Source of the DNA: Gemmatimonadota bacterium
Lineage (GTDB): Bacteria > Gemmatimonadota > Gemmatimonadetes > Gemmatimonadales > GWC2-71-9
Assembly (NCBI GenBank): GCA_016704275.1
Contig: JADJAK010000005.1
Location: 1-64,000, forward strand
Direction: 5' to 3'
Length of the DNA stretch: 64,000 nt
Every line of letters begins with the position of its first letter. Position 1 is the stretch's first letter. Position numbers and translations under genes: made by a program. Under the pieces are notes generated by a model. It was not told the DNA's origin, ran no database searches, and was given only the letters and a program-made list of their open reading frames with translations. This document shows, one piece after another, positions 1 to 8,146 of the stretch.

Positions 1-835
1 ACTTCCACGCAGTAATTCACCACGCATCCGGTTTCCGGGACTGTGCCAATTATGTCGGTAAGCCAGAGGAGGGTGGCAAAGCGTGCGGATCGTTAAGGGC
101 CTTCAACCTCACACGCGGCCAACTTGCCCCGGCCGCGGCTGCGTACCGACTGTTCTCCCCGCGCACAGGTGCCCGCGTGATCGCGGTGCCACTCGTCCTA
201 CCGGGTGGTGACGTGACGAATGCCGACAGCGCGAACAGTCTGCTGGCCGAGCTGGCGCTCTGGGAGGCCGGCCCGAATCGCTGGCGCAACGCGCAGCTTG
301 AGCTCGCGGTGCCCCTTGGACGTGAGCGGGCGATGGTTGGCGGCGTGTTGAGCATTCCGGATTCGGGAGGCACCCTCGCGTGGCAGCTCTCCGTACGGGA
401 CCAGCTCCGCGGCAAGTCGGGGAGCGTGATCGGGAGTCCCCCGACCTATCAGGCGGGTCGGTGCGGATGTCGGACATTGTGCTGGGCTCCCAGGCCAGTG
501 CAGTGCGCTGGACACTTGAGGGCAGGGAACTACTGCTTCCTCCATCGAGCCGCTTCACCCGGCAGGAACCGGTAAGGCTGTACCTCCAGATGTGGTCCGA
601 TGTGCCACCAGGGGACGCCCGGGTTGAGCTCGCGGTCTTTGGCACTCGACAGCAGGATACGATGCCCCGACTTCAGCTCGCATTTCCCCACCGTATTCTG
701 GAGCGCTTCACGGAACTCGAACGGGACATCGACTTCGCGCGACTCGGCAAAGGTGAGTACCGATTGCAGGTGACAGTGCGCGTGGCCGGGGGAGGCCTCC
801 TCGCGAAGCGAGAGAGTCAGTTCACCGTCGAGTAG
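1..835 (+). CDS. GWxTD-like secreted protein, 3' part, frameshifted
   Basis: Reading is open from the left edge (codons start at base 3) to about base 420, then continues only in the next frame from about base 415 to the stop at 835. The first part encodes RVIAVPLVLPGGDV followed by a tract ending TLAWQLSVRDQLRG; the second continues with PDLSGGSVRMSDIVLGS and ends with KRESQFTVE. The SDIVLG motif after a Leu-Ser-Gly stretch, and a beta-rich domain after it, resemble the C-terminal part of large GWxTD-domain secreted proteins of Gemmatimonadota (family recall, not a search). The change of frame corresponds to one missing base in or near the GGGG run at about 418-422. The N-terminus lies outside the window. 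It is either a sequencing/assembly error or a recent pseudogene. It converges with ppk, 35 bases away. Confidence 0.5.
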
Positions 836-870
836 GTGGGGGAAGACAATGCTCGAGCTTCGCTGAGCCC

Positions 871-2994
871 CTACCTCCCCCTTTCCACCAACACCCGATG
901 CGTCCCCCGGTCCGGCTCGCCCGGCGCCGGGGTGCGCTGCGTATAGCGCCCATCCGCACCAAGCTCCCACGCCTGCCGGTTGTCCTCCAGCATCCCCTCC
1001 AGCAGCCGCCGGATCTCGGCGCGATGCTTCGGCTCCTCGATCGGCACCGCCGCCTCGATGCGCCGGTCGAGGTTCCGCGGCATCCAGTCGGCCGACGAGA
1101 TGTAGCACTCCTCCTTGCCGGCATTCCGGAAGAGGAAGGCGCGTGAGTGCTCCAGGAAGCGCCCGAGGATCGAGATCACCCGGATCCGCTCGCTCACACC
1201 CGGCACGCCGGGCCGCAGGCAGCAGATGCCGCGGATGATCAGGTCGATCTCCACCCCCGCCTGCGACGCACGGTAGAGCGCCTCGATCACCTCGGGGTCC
1301 ACCAGCGCGTTCATCTTCGCGAGGATCCGCCCCTGCCGCCCGCGACGCGCATGCTCCGCCTCGCGCTCGATCTTCTCGAGGAACGACGCCTTCATCCAGC
1401 GCGGCGCCACCAGCAGCTTGCGATAGCCCGTCGGCGCGCCGAAGCCGGTGAGGACATTGAAGAGCTCGCTCAGGTCGGCACCAAGCTCCTGGTCGGCACT
1501 CAGCAGCCCGAAGTCGGTGTAGTAGCGCGCCGTCCGGGGATTGTAGTTGCCGGTCCCGATGTGCACATAGCGGCGGATCGCATCGCCCTCGCGCCGCACC
1601 ACCAGCAGCACCTTGGCGTGCGTCTTGAGCCCCGAGACGCCGTAGGAGACGTGCACGCCGATGTCCTCGAAGCGCTTGGCCCAGGAGATGTTCTGCTCCT
1701 CGTCGAAGCGCGCCTGCAGCTCGATCAGCACCGCGACCTGCTTCCCGCGCTCGGCGGCCTGCGCCAGCAATCGCGCGATCTCGCCGCCCGTGCGGTAGAG
1801 CGTGATCTTGATCGCGAGGACGTCGGGATCTTCGGTGGCCCGCGCGATGAACTGCTCCACCGACCCCTGGAACGAATCGTACGGGTGGTGCAGCAACACA
1901 TCCCCCTCGCGCAGCACCGCAAAGAGGTCGCGACTCTCGGCCAGGCGCCGAGGAGTCACTGGCGTGAAGGGCAGGTCCTTGAGCGCCGGCGCATCGATCG
2001 CCGAGATCACCATGAGGTCGCTCAGGTCGAGCGGACCGGTGACCTCGAAGAGGTCGGCCTCGGTGAGTGGCAACCCTTCGCCGGCGTCGGCCTCGTTGAG
2101 CTCCTCGAGCAGCAGCGTCCGGATCGGCTGCGGCATCGACTTGTGCACTTCAAGGCGCACCACCTCGCCGAACTTCCGGTTGCGCACTTCTTCCTGAATC
2201 AACGAAAGCAAGTCCTCGGCTTCATCGCTGTCGTCGCCGAGCTCGAGCTTGAGGTCGGTGTTGCGCGTGACGCGGAAGAGGTGCCAGCCCACGATCGGCA
2301 CGCCGGGGAAGAGCGTCTCGAGGTGCGCGCCGATCAGGTACTCCAACGGGAGGAACTCGTTCGCGCGCTTGAGCGGCACCCAGCGGGGCAACAGCCGCGG
2401 CACCTTCACGCGCGCAAAGCGCTCCTCGCCCGCCGAGTCCATCAGCGAGACCGCCAACGAGAGCGAGAGGTTCGAGATGTGCGGGAAGGGGTGCGCCGGA
2501 TCGACCGCGAGCGGCGTCAGCACCGGGAAGACGTGCGACTCGAAGTACGCCGAGAGGTGCGCGCGCTCCTCCTCGGGGAGGTCGTCGAAGCGCTCGTGCA
2601 GTCGGATGCCGTGCGCGGCCAGCGCGGGCACCAACTCGTGCACGAGGCAGCGTGACTGCTGTTCCAGCATCCCCTGCACAGTCTGGCGGATGGCGTCGAG
2701 CTGGGCCATCGGCGCCATCCGGTCGGCGGCGTTCTCAGCGATCTTGGCGAGCACCTGCTCGCGCAGGCCGGCGACGCGGACCTGGAAGAACTCGTCGAGG
2801 TTGCTCGCGAAGATCGAGAGGAACTTGACCCGCTCGAGCAGCGGTGTCCGCGGGTCGAGCGCCTCGTGCAGCACGCGCCGGTTGAACTCGAGCCACGAGA
2901 GCTCGCGGTTCAGGTAGAGCGCGGGGTCCTTGAGGTTCGGGGCCTGCCGGAGCACGGCGTCGTTCGGGGCCGGGGCCTGCGGTGTGGCGGTCAT
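871..2994 (-). CDS. ppk: Polyphosphate kinase PPK1
   Basis: Reversible transfer of the ATP gamma-phosphate to polyphosphate. The 707-residue product has the usual PPK1 size and order: an N-terminal helical domain (LNRELSWLEFNRRVL near residue 28, SNLDEFFQVRV near 64), a head domain, and two phospholipase-D-like catalytic domains. The motif YVHIGTGNYNPRTARYYTD carries the His (about residue 478) that corresponds to the phosphorylated His of the family; SGLKTHAKVLLV and the C-terminal CYISSADWMPRNLDRR are also typical. It starts ten bases after the mnmA stop on the same strand and has no obvious Shine-Dalgarno, so it probably belongs to the nifS-mnmA-ppk transcript. No anomaly seen; alternative functions are unlikely. 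Confidence 0.97.
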   Translation of the reverse strand: MTATPQAPAPNDAVLRQAPNLKDPALYLNRELSWLEFNRRVLHEALDPRTPLLERVKFLSIFASNLDEFFQVRVAGLREQVLAKIAENAADRMAPMAQLDAIRQTVQGMLEQQSRCLVHELVPALAAHGIRLHERFDDLPEEERAHLSAYFESHVFPVLTPLAVDPAHPFPHISNLSLSLAVSLMDSAGEERFARVKVPRLLPRWVPLKRANEFLPLEYLIGAHLETLFPGVPIVGWHLFRVTRNTDLKLELGDDSDEAEDLLSLIQEEVRNRKFGEVVRLEVHKSMPQPIRTLLLEELNEADAGEGLPLTEADLFEVTGPLDLSDLMVISAIDAPALKDLPFTPVTPRRLAESRDLFAVLREGDVLLHHPYDSFQGSVEQFIARATEDPDVLAIKITLYRTGGEIARLLAQAAERGKQVAVLIELQARFDEEQNISWAKRFEDIGVHVSYGVSGLKTHAKVLLVVRREGDAIRRYVHIGTGNYNPRTARYYTDFGLLSADQELGADLSELFNVLTGFGAPTGYRKLLVAPRWMKASFLEKIEREAEHARRGRQGRILAKMNALVDPEVIEALYRASQAGVEIDLIIRGICCLRPGVPGVSERIRVISILGRFLEHSRAFLFRNAGKEECYISSADWMPRNLDRRIEAAVPIEEPKHRAEIRRLLEGMLEDNRQAWELGADGRYTQRTPAPGEPDRGTHRVLVERGR

Positions 2995-3004
2995 GGCGAG
3001 GAGG

Positions 3005-4078
3005 TCATCCAGCGGAGGCGATCACGCCGCCGCCCAGGACGCGCTGCGTGGCGTCGTAGAGAACGCCCGACTGCCCCGGGGCGATCGCCCGGACCGGGAC
3101 GTCGAGATCGAGCACCAGCATGCCACCATCCGCGCTCCGCACCACCGCCGGCACCGCCTCGGCCCGGTAGCGCAGCTGCGCCCAGCACCGGTCGCCCACC
3201 GCCAACGGCTCGGCGAGCCAGTTGAGCTCCTCCAGCGTGACGGCATGGCCCATCAGTTCATCCGCCTCGCCGACCACCACCTCGCGGCTGTCGGGGCGGA
3301 TCCCCACCACATACAGCGGCAACGACCGCCCACCCGGGAGGCCGCGCCGCTGGCCGATCGTGTAGCGCGCGAAGCCGTCGTGCTCGCCCACGACTTCACC
3401 GGACGAGGTGACGAGCGGCCCCGCCTGCAGTGCCGGCGCATCGGCCGGAAGCCGCTGCTCCAGCACGCCGACGTAGTTGTCGTCGGGGACGAAGCAGATC
3501 TCGACGCTCTCGGGGTTGTCGGCGGTCTCGAGCTCGAGGGCGCGGGCACGCGCACGCGTCTCCGCCTTGGTGAGCTCGCCCACCGGCGTGAGCATCCGTG
3601 CCACCACCGCCTTGTCGATCCCCCAGAGGAAGTAGCTCTGGTCCTTGTTCCGGTCGGTGCCGCGATACAGCGCGCCATCACGGGCGTTGGCGTAGTGGCC
3701 GGTGGCGATCGCGTCGCAGCCGAGCGAGTCGGCGTGGGCCAGCAGGTCGCGGAACTTGGTGAACGAGTTGCAGCGGACGCAGGGAATCGGCGTGCGGCCG
3801 CGCGCGTATTCGTCGACGAAGTTGTCGATCACCCGCTCCGAGAAGCGGTCCTCGAGATTGAGGACGTAATGCGGGATGCCGAGGCGGTGGGCCACGGCGC
3901 GCGCATCGTTGATCGAATCGAGGGAACAGCAGGGGCGGTCGGGGACATCGTCGCCGTAGCAGAAGAGCTTCATCGTCGCGCCAATCACCTCGTAGCCCTG
4001 CTCGACGAGCAGTGCTGCGGCCAGCGAGGAATCCACCCCGCCGCTCATGGCGACGAGGACCTTCCGCACGCTAGCCAC
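3005..4078 (-). CDS. mnmA: tRNA-specific 2-thiouridylase MnmA
   Basis: Adds sulfur to U34 of tRNAs for Lys, Glu and Gln. Numbered from the GTG at 4078, the ATP-pyrophosphatase P-loop SGGVDSS lies at residues 12-18, the catalytic Cys in PCVRCNSF is Cys103, and the partner Cys in SVEICFVPDD is Cys195; both active cysteines are present. TIGQRRGL and the C-terminal beta-barrel domain complete a 357-residue protein of normal length. The reading frame is open to an ATG at 4150, but that would overlap nifS by 80 bases; GTG 4078 (overlap of 8 bases with the nifS end) or GTG 4069 fits the family N-terminus VRKVLVAMSGG better. Placement directly behind a cysteine desulfurase gene fits its need for persulfide sulfur. 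Confidence 0.94.
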   Translation of the reverse strand: MASVRKVLVAMSGGVDSSLAAALLVEQGYEVIGATMKLFCYGDDVPDRPCCSLDSINDARAVAHRLGIPHYVLNLEDRFSERVIDNFVDEYARGRTPIPCVRCNSFTKFRDLLAHADSLGCDAIATGHYANARDGALYRGTDRNKDQSYFLWGIDKAVVARMLTPVGELTKAETRARARALELETADNPESVEICFVPDDNYVGVLEQRLPADAPALQAGPLVTSSGEVVGEHDGFARYTIGQRRGLPGGRSLPLYVVGIRPDSREVVVGEADELMGHAVTLEELNWLAEPLAVGDRCWAQLRYRAEAVPAVVRSADGGMLVLDLDVPVRAIAPGQSGVLYDATQRVLGGGVIASAG

Positions 4079-5240
4079 GGCCGAGGGCAGCTCCCAATCG
4101 TCGGACTCGTTCCACGACGCCCGGGAGGACCTCGACGGCGCGATCCACATCGGCCGCGGTGGATTCGTGGCCCAGCGAGAAGCGGATGGTGCCCAGCGCG
4201 AGGCCGCGCTCGACGCCCATCGCGGTCAGCACGTGCGACGGCTCGACCGCACCGGTCGAACAGGCCGAGCCGCCCGAGCAGGCGACGCCCGCCAGGTCGA
4301 GGTGCATCAGCATCGCCTCGGCCTCGGCGCCCGGAATGGCGATCGAGAGGACGTGCGGGGCGCGCTCGACGCCGGCGGCATGGACCACCAGGTCGGGGAT
4401 CGCGACCTGCAACCGCTCGGCGAGGTTGTCGCGCAACGTGCGGACATGGATCACATGCGCGTCGAGCTCCTGGCGCGCCAGCAGCGCCGCACGCCCGAGT
4501 GCCACCGCACCGGCGACGTTCTCGGTCCCGGGGCGAATGCCGTACTGCTGGCCGCCGCCGTGGATGAGCGAATCGACGATGTGGCGGTCGCGCACGATGA
4601 GGGCGCCGATGCCCTTGGGCGCGCCGAGCTTGTGGCCGGAGATGGAGAGGAGGGAGCAGCCGACTTCGTCGAGGGCGATCGGCAGCTTGCCGAACGATTG
4701 CACGGCGTCGCTGTGGAGCGGGACGCCGGCCGCACGACATCGCGCGCCGATCTCGACCATCGGCTGCACCGTGCCGACTTCGTTGTTGACCCACATCACC
4801 GAGACCAGCGCGGGGCCTTCGGCGAGCGCGGCATCGAGCGCGTCGAGTCGAACCTGACCATTGTGATCGACCGGGAGGATCGTCTCTCGCCCACCCATCG
4901 ATACCACGACGTGCGCGGCGGCGAGGACTGCCTTGTGCTCGATCGCGGAAGTCACGACGTGCATCGACCTGCCGGCGCGACGAGCGGCATGCGCGGCACC
5001 GATCACGGCGAGGTTGTCGGCCTCGGTCCCGCCCGAGGTAAAGATCACTTGGTTCGGTTCGACGCCGAGCGCCTCTCCGACTTCGCGCTTCCCCATTTCG
5101 AGTCCGGCCTTGGCGGCCCGCCCGAAGCGGTGTGACGACGAGGGATTACCCCACGACGCGTTGAAGAAGGGGAGCATCGCCTCAAGCACCTCAGGGCGCA
5201 CGGGCGTGGTCGCGGCGTGGTCGAAGTAGACAGGTTCCAT
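4071..5240 (-). CDS. iscS: Cysteine desulfurase (NifS/IscS family)
   Basis: Pyridoxal-phosphate enzyme that takes sulfur from cysteine as enzyme-bound persulfide for tRNA thiolation and Fe-S clusters. The 389-residue product begins MEPVYFDHAATTPV, as in the family; SGGTEADN (about residues 69-76) binds the phosphate of PLP, the Schiff-base Lys is Lys204 in SGHKLGAPKG, and the persulfide Cys is Cys327 in GGSACSTG. Start at ATG 5240 was chosen because homology begins there; the frame stays open much further upstream without homology. It precedes mnmA with overlap, so it probably supplies MnmA directly. IscS and NifS cannot be separated from sequence alone. The start has no Shine-Dalgarno but has a TAGATT hexamer seven bases upstream. 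Confidence 0.95.
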   Translation of the reverse strand: MEPVYFDHAATTPVRPEVLEAMLPFFNASWGNPSSSHRFGRAAKAGLEMGKREVGEALGVEPNQVIFTSGGTEADNLAVIGAAHAARRAGRSMHVVTSAIEHKAVLAAAHVVVSMGGRETILPVDHNGQVRLDALDAALAEGPALVSVMWVNNEVGTVQPMVEIGARCRAAGVPLHSDAVQSFGKLPIALDEVGCSLLSISGHKLGAPKGIGALIVRDRHIVDSLIHGGGQQYGIRPGTENVAGAVALGRAALLARQELDAHVIHVRTLRDNLAERLQVAIPDLVVHAAGVERAPHVLSIAIPGAEAEAMLMHLDLAGVACSGGSACSTGAVEPSHVLTAMGVERGLALGTIRFSLGHESTAADVDRAVEVLPGVVERVRRLGAALGRG

Positions 5241-5247
5241 GGGCCCA

Positions 5248-5253
5248 AATCTA
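5248..5253 (-). promoter_or_regulatory. Candidate -10 box of a leaderless nifS/iscS transcript
   Basis: TAGATT (a TANNNT -10 match, also TAGATTTG) ends seven bases before the ATG at 5240 on the minus strand. That spacing puts the expected transcription start at or next to the start codon. No convincing -35 is visible 16-18 bases upstream (TTCCGC at spacing 16 is the best). Inference from position only. Confidence 0.4.
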
Positions 5254-5287
5254 GTCAGGGCACGGGGTTGCGGAACCGTCAGCAGGG

Positions 5288-5317
5288 CGGGCATCCCGCA
5301 ATGATGCGGGCTGCCCG
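5288..5317 (-). other. Strong hairpin between bshB1 and nifS
   Basis: Two-tier inverted repeat: CGGGCA, one base, CCCGCA, loop ATGA, TGCGGG, one base, TGCCCG. It lies in the 134-base gap downstream of bshB1 and upstream of nifS, both on the minus strand. There is no T-run after it in that direction, so it may be a Rho-independent-like or processing structure or a pause site rather than a classic terminator. Confidence 0.4.
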
Positions 5318-5374
5318 AAGCGGCGTAAAGGGTTGTGGGGCAGGCAGTTACCCGATTGATACCGGGTGGTGACG

Positions 5375-6094
5375 TTACAGCGAGGCGACGCCCAGCCGGG
5401 TGATGTCGTCCACCGCCATCGTCTCGGCGGTCCAGAACGGCTCTCCGTAGGCGGCCCGGATCAGCGAGCCGGCGTGGGCGTCCTGGGTGCGGATCAGGTC
5501 GAGGATCGGCTGGCCGGTCGGGTAGAGCTCGCCGGCCTGGATGGTGTCCGGCGTGAACTGCGAGGCGTAGCAGGCCACCGCCTTCAGCTTCCGTTCGAAC
5601 TGCGCCGAGGTGTCGACGACGAATGTCGGCTTGACGGTGTCTTCGCGGTAGGCAAACGCGTAGACCACCTTCAGCGGCTTCCACGGTTCGCCGTCGGCGG
5701 GGTAGTTCTTGAGCCCCGAGAGGAAGCAGGCGTCGCGGACGAGCTCCGAGGCGACACGATGGTCCGGGTGGCGACCGACGGGGTAGGGGAGGATGAGCGT
5801 GCGCGGCTTGAGGCGGCGGAGCTGCTCGACCACAACGCGTCGCATCGCGTCGTTGTTCTCGAGGTGGCCATCCGGGAGGCCGGCGTTGGTGCGTGCGGTG
5901 ATGCCGAGCACCAGCGACGCAGCGGCAGCCTCACGGGCGCGGATCTCGGCGTTGCCGCGCGACCCCATCTCGCCGTGGGTCAGATCAAGAATCCCGACGC
6001 GGCGGCCCGCATCAACGGCCTTCGCAAGGGTGCCCCCGGCGAGGAGTTCGGCATCATCCGGGTGGGCGACGGCGGCCAGCAGGTCGAGGGGCAT
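5375..6094 (-). CDS. bshB1: Bacillithiol biosynthesis deacetylase BshB1
   Basis: Zinc hydrolase of the LmbE/PIG-L family that deacetylates GlcNAc-malate in bacillithiol synthesis. The 239-residue protein starts MPLDLLAAVAHPDDAELL with the zinc-binding HPDD at residues 11-14; GEMGSRG, TNAGLPDG and GRHPDHR (third zinc His) follow in the expected order. The motif pattern and length fit BshB1 better than generic PIG-L proteins. bshA and bshC are not in the window. Its neighbours handle sulfur (cysteine desulfurase, MnmA), which is thematically consistent. It has no Shine-Dalgarno; a promoter-like -35/-10 pair lies immediately upstream, the -35 being the end of a dispersed repeat. Confidence 0.9.
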   Translation of the reverse strand: MPLDLLAAVAHPDDAELLAGGTLAKAVDAGRRVGILDLTHGEMGSRGNAEIRAREAAAASLVLGITARTNAGLPDGHLENNDAMRRVVVEQLRRLKPRTLILPYPVGRHPDHRVASELVRDACFLSGLKNYPADGEPWKPLKVVYAFAYREDTVKPTFVVDTSAQFERKLKAVACYASQFTPDTIQAGELYPTGQPILDLIRTQDAHAGSLIRAAYGEPFWTAETMAVDDITRLGVASL

Positions 6095-6099
6095 GGTTA

Positions 6100-6128
6100 A
6101 AGGTAGAGGTGATTCGCGCGCTTGTCAT
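6100..6128 (-). promoter_or_regulatory. Candidate bshB1 promoter, -35 supplied by a repeat end
   Basis: On the minus strand ATGACA (five of six to TTGACA, bases 6128-6123) is followed after exactly 17 bases by TACCTT (6105-6100), which ends five bases before the bshB1 ATG. The ATGACA is the terminal GGATGACA of a degenerate copy of the dispersed repeat. Geometry is that of a sigma-70 promoter giving a leaderless mRNA. Confidence 0.5.
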
Positions 6129-6249
6129 CCTGGAGCGAACGTGCCAGGCATGTCATCCTGGCGAAGCAGCGGGAGGGGGTCGAAGGGACCTTTCACCGTG
6201 TGTCATCCTGAGCGGAGCACCCCGGACGGGGTGCGCAGTCGAAGGACCT
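6123..6249. repeat. Dispersed palindromic repeat, three copies (two degenerate)
   Basis: Copies of the TGTCATCCTGAGCG...AGTCGAAGGACCT element: a half copy at 6123-6137, a degenerate one at 6151-6190 and a good one at 6201-6249 with an inner palindrome CACCCCGGACGGGGTG. They lie in the gap before bshB1 and run into the 3' end of the GIY-YIG gene, whose last ~30 codons are repeat sequence. Confidence 0.8.
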
Positions 6250-6554
6250 CGGACGGTACGCGACTCGATCATGGGAGGCTCAGGGGCCGAGAGATCATTC
6301 CAATCCGGATTCACAGACTCGATCAAGTCCAGCTTCTTCATCCGCCGCCACCCCTTGAGCTGCTTCTCCCGCTTCAACGCCGAATGCACGTCGCCGGTCT
6401 CTTCGCAGTACACGAGGCGGTCTACGTGGTACTTCGCCGTGAAGGCGTTCACGCCTCCTGCGCGGTGCTGGGCGAGGCGCCGGGGCATGTTGGAGGTCAC
6501 GCCGATGTACAGCACGCGACTGCGGCTGGCCAGGATGTAGACCCAGTAGGTCAT
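6153..6554 (-). CDS. GIY-YIG nuclease-domain protein (UPF0213/YhbQ-like)
   Basis: Small protein with the GIY-YIG fold: MTYWVYILASRSRVLYIGVTSN contains the paired motif as VYI and YIG, followed by RRLAQHRAGGVNAFT, the conserved Tyr in AKYHVDRLVY, and the Glu in ALKREKQLKGWRR. Homology stops near NPDWNDL (about residue 90); the remaining C-terminus is translation of dispersed repeat copies, so this protein carries an acquired tail or the true end has been lost. Start ATG 6554 fits the family; an upstream extension has no homology. Family members are stand-alone proteins of poorly known role; nuclease activity here is not established. It lies between two repeat clusters. Confidence 0.85.
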   Translation of the reverse strand: MTYWVYILASRSRVLYIGVTSNMPRRLAQHRAGGVNAFTAKYHVDRLVYCEETGDVHSALKREKQLKGWRRMKKLDLIESVNPDWNDLSAPEPPMIESRTVRGPSTAHPVRGAPLRMTHGERSLRPPPAASPG

Positions 6555-6660
6555 GGGGCACGCTCCGAAAGGGGAGTGTGGATGATGGCTCGGGAGGTCC
6601 CAGCGGCGGGGTCGATCTCTGGCGGGGCGGGTCAAACAATTGCAGGGCGCGCTATCAGGC

Positions 6661-6850
6661 AGGTCCTTCGACTGCGCCCGCTTCGCGGGCTCCGCTCAGG
6701 ATGACAATGGGGGAGAGGTCCTTCGACTGCGCCGGCTACGCCGTCGCTTCGCTCAGGATGACACTACGGAAAGAGGTCCTTCGACTGCGCCCGCTTCGCG
6801 GGCTCCGCTCAGGATGACATCGCGCGCGCGGGCTCCGCTCAGGATGACAT
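6661..6850. repeat. Tandem cluster of dispersed palindromic repeats
   Basis: Three full copies in one orientation at 6661-6706, 6716-6763 and 6774-6819 (AGGTCCTTCGACTGCGC, variable palindromic centre such as CCGCTTCGCGGG, then CGCTCAGGATGACA) and a partial fourth at 6828-6850. They fill most of the 341-base gap between the GIY-YIG gene and the last permease of the export operon. No coding potential is evident there. Confidence 0.85.
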
Positions 6851-6863
6851 ACTCCGGGGTACA

Positions 6864-6893
6864 CCATCATCCATCATCCATCGTCCATCATCA
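6864..6893. repeat. CCATCATC short tandem repeat
   Basis: Iterated CCATCATCC units directly downstream of the permease stop at 6896-6898 (minus strand). The same unit occurs, in both orientations, at 38254-38286 and 38417-38439, again beside the palindromic repeat, so the two repeat types seem to travel or arise together. Confidence 0.7.
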
Positions 6894-6895
6894 CG

Positions 6896-8143
6896 TCATT
6901 CGTGCCGCAACGCCTCCACCGGATCCATCCGCGCCGCGCGGGTCGCGGGGATCATCCCGAAGACGAGGCCGATGGCCACGGAGGCACAGACCGCCACCAC
7001 GGCGCTCCAGAGCGGTGCCCCGCTGTCCAGCTTGAGCACCAGCTTGAGCAGTTCGCCGACGGTGAGGCCGACGATGATGCCGAGGATGCCGCCGACCCCG
7101 GTGAGGGTGGCGGCCTCGACGAGGAACTGCCAGAGCACCTCGTTCTTGGTGGCGCCGAGCGCCTTCCGGAGGCCGATCTCGTGGGTGCGGTCGGTGACCG
7201 AGACCATCATGATCGCCATCACGCCGATCCCGCCGACCAGCAGCGCCACCGACGACAGCGCGATCATCACCAGGAAGAACGCCGAGGTCAGCGAGGTGAT
7301 GGTGTCGAGGATCTGGTCCTGGGTGATCACGTCGAAGGAATTCGGCGTCGCCGGACGGTGACCGCGTGATCGACGCAAGGTGGCGATCGCGGCGTCTTTG
7401 GCGACGGGGACCGAGACACCCCGCTGGGCGAGGATCGCGATGAAGAGCGAATTGGTCTCGTCGTACTGGAAGCTCTGCTTCGCCGCGCGGAACGGGACGA
7501 TGCCGCCGTCGGCGGCGCCAGGCGGCTGGAAGATGTTGTCGGGCTTGGCGTAGACGCCGATCACGGTGAAGGCGGTCCCGCCGATGCGGATCACGTGGCC
7601 CAGGGGGTTCATTCGCCCGAAGAGCCGGTCGGTGACCTCCTCTTCGAGCACCACCACCGGTTGGCCGCCCTTGAGTTCGGACTGCGAGAAGAAGCGCCCC
7701 GACAGCAGCGAGCCACCTTGGATCTCGAGGTAGCTGTTGTCGGCGCCGTAGATCATCAGCCCCTGCGAGCGGATGCCGTCGAACTCGATCTTCTGCTGCA
7801 CCTGCACCATCAGCCCGGCGTAGCGGATCTGCTCGCTGCGGCGCAGCGCAACGGCATCATCCTCGTCGAGCACCTTGCGCGCCTTGACCTCTGGCGGCAG
7901 CCGATCCGGATTGAGCGGTACCGACGAGAAGAAGCGCACCACGTAGAAGGTCTGCGGCGAGGCGTTCTCGACCGAGGCGAAGATCTGCGTCTGGATCCCG
8001 TTCACGAGCGAGGCCATCACCATCACGGTCGTCACGCCGATCACGACGCCAAGGATGGTCAGCCCGCTGCGCAGCTTGGCGCCACGCATCGCGTCGAGCG
8101 CCTGCAGGACCCCTTCGAAGACATTCCCGACGCGGAAGGCCAT
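6896..8143 (-). CDS. MacB-like ABC transporter permease (second copy, B-type)
   Basis: 415-residue inner-membrane permease of the MacB/FtsX type: one N-terminal membrane helix (LTILGVVIGVTTVMVMASL, about residues 28-46), a large periplasmic MacB-core domain, then three C-terminal helices with the signature TDRTHEIGLRKALGAT and the ending ATRAARMDPVEALRHE. It has no fused ATPase, unlike E. coli MacB. It resembles the permease at 9588-10847 (TFYVVRFF versus SFYVMRYF) more than the others, so the two are probably duplicates. It is three bases behind the 8147-9391 permease, with which it may form a heterodimer served by the ATPase at 12087-12800. Substrate unknown. Confidence 0.9.
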   Translation of the reverse strand: MAFRVGNVFEGVLQALDAMRGAKLRSGLTILGVVIGVTTVMVMASLVNGIQTQIFASVENASPQTFYVVRFFSSVPLNPDRLPPEVKARKVLDEDDAVALRRSEQIRYAGLMVQVQQKIEFDGIRSQGLMIYGADNSYLEIQGGSLLSGRFFSQSELKGGQPVVVLEEEVTDRLFGRMNPLGHVIRIGGTAFTVIGVYAKPDNIFQPPGAADGGIVPFRAAKQSFQYDETNSLFIAILAQRGVSVPVAKDAAIATLRRSRGHRPATPNSFDVITQDQILDTITSLTSAFFLVMIALSSVALLVGGIGVMAIMMVSVTDRTHEIGLRKALGATKNEVLWQFLVEAATLTGVGGILGIIVGLTVGELLKLVLKLDSGAPLWSAVVAVCASVAIGLVFGMIPATRAARMDPVEALRHE

Positions 8144-8146
8144 CTG

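Noticed and set aside
1147..2655. Long plus-strand open frame opposite ppk
   Set aside because: It mirrors the ppk codons in a G+C-rich gene, is rich in Arg/His/Gln and lacks motifs; ppk is certain.
2930..5135. Long plus-strand open frames opposite mnmA and nifS
   Set aside because: Antisense shadows of two clearly identified genes with all catalytic residues.
6661..6850. Regularly spaced repeats considered as a CRISPR array
   Set aside because: Spacers are short and unequal, the variable part is inside the palindrome, and there are no cas genes.
6640..7035. Plus-strand open frame through the repeat cluster
   Set aside because: It consists of translated repeat copies (RSFDCA, SAQDD phrases) and has no independent coding signal.
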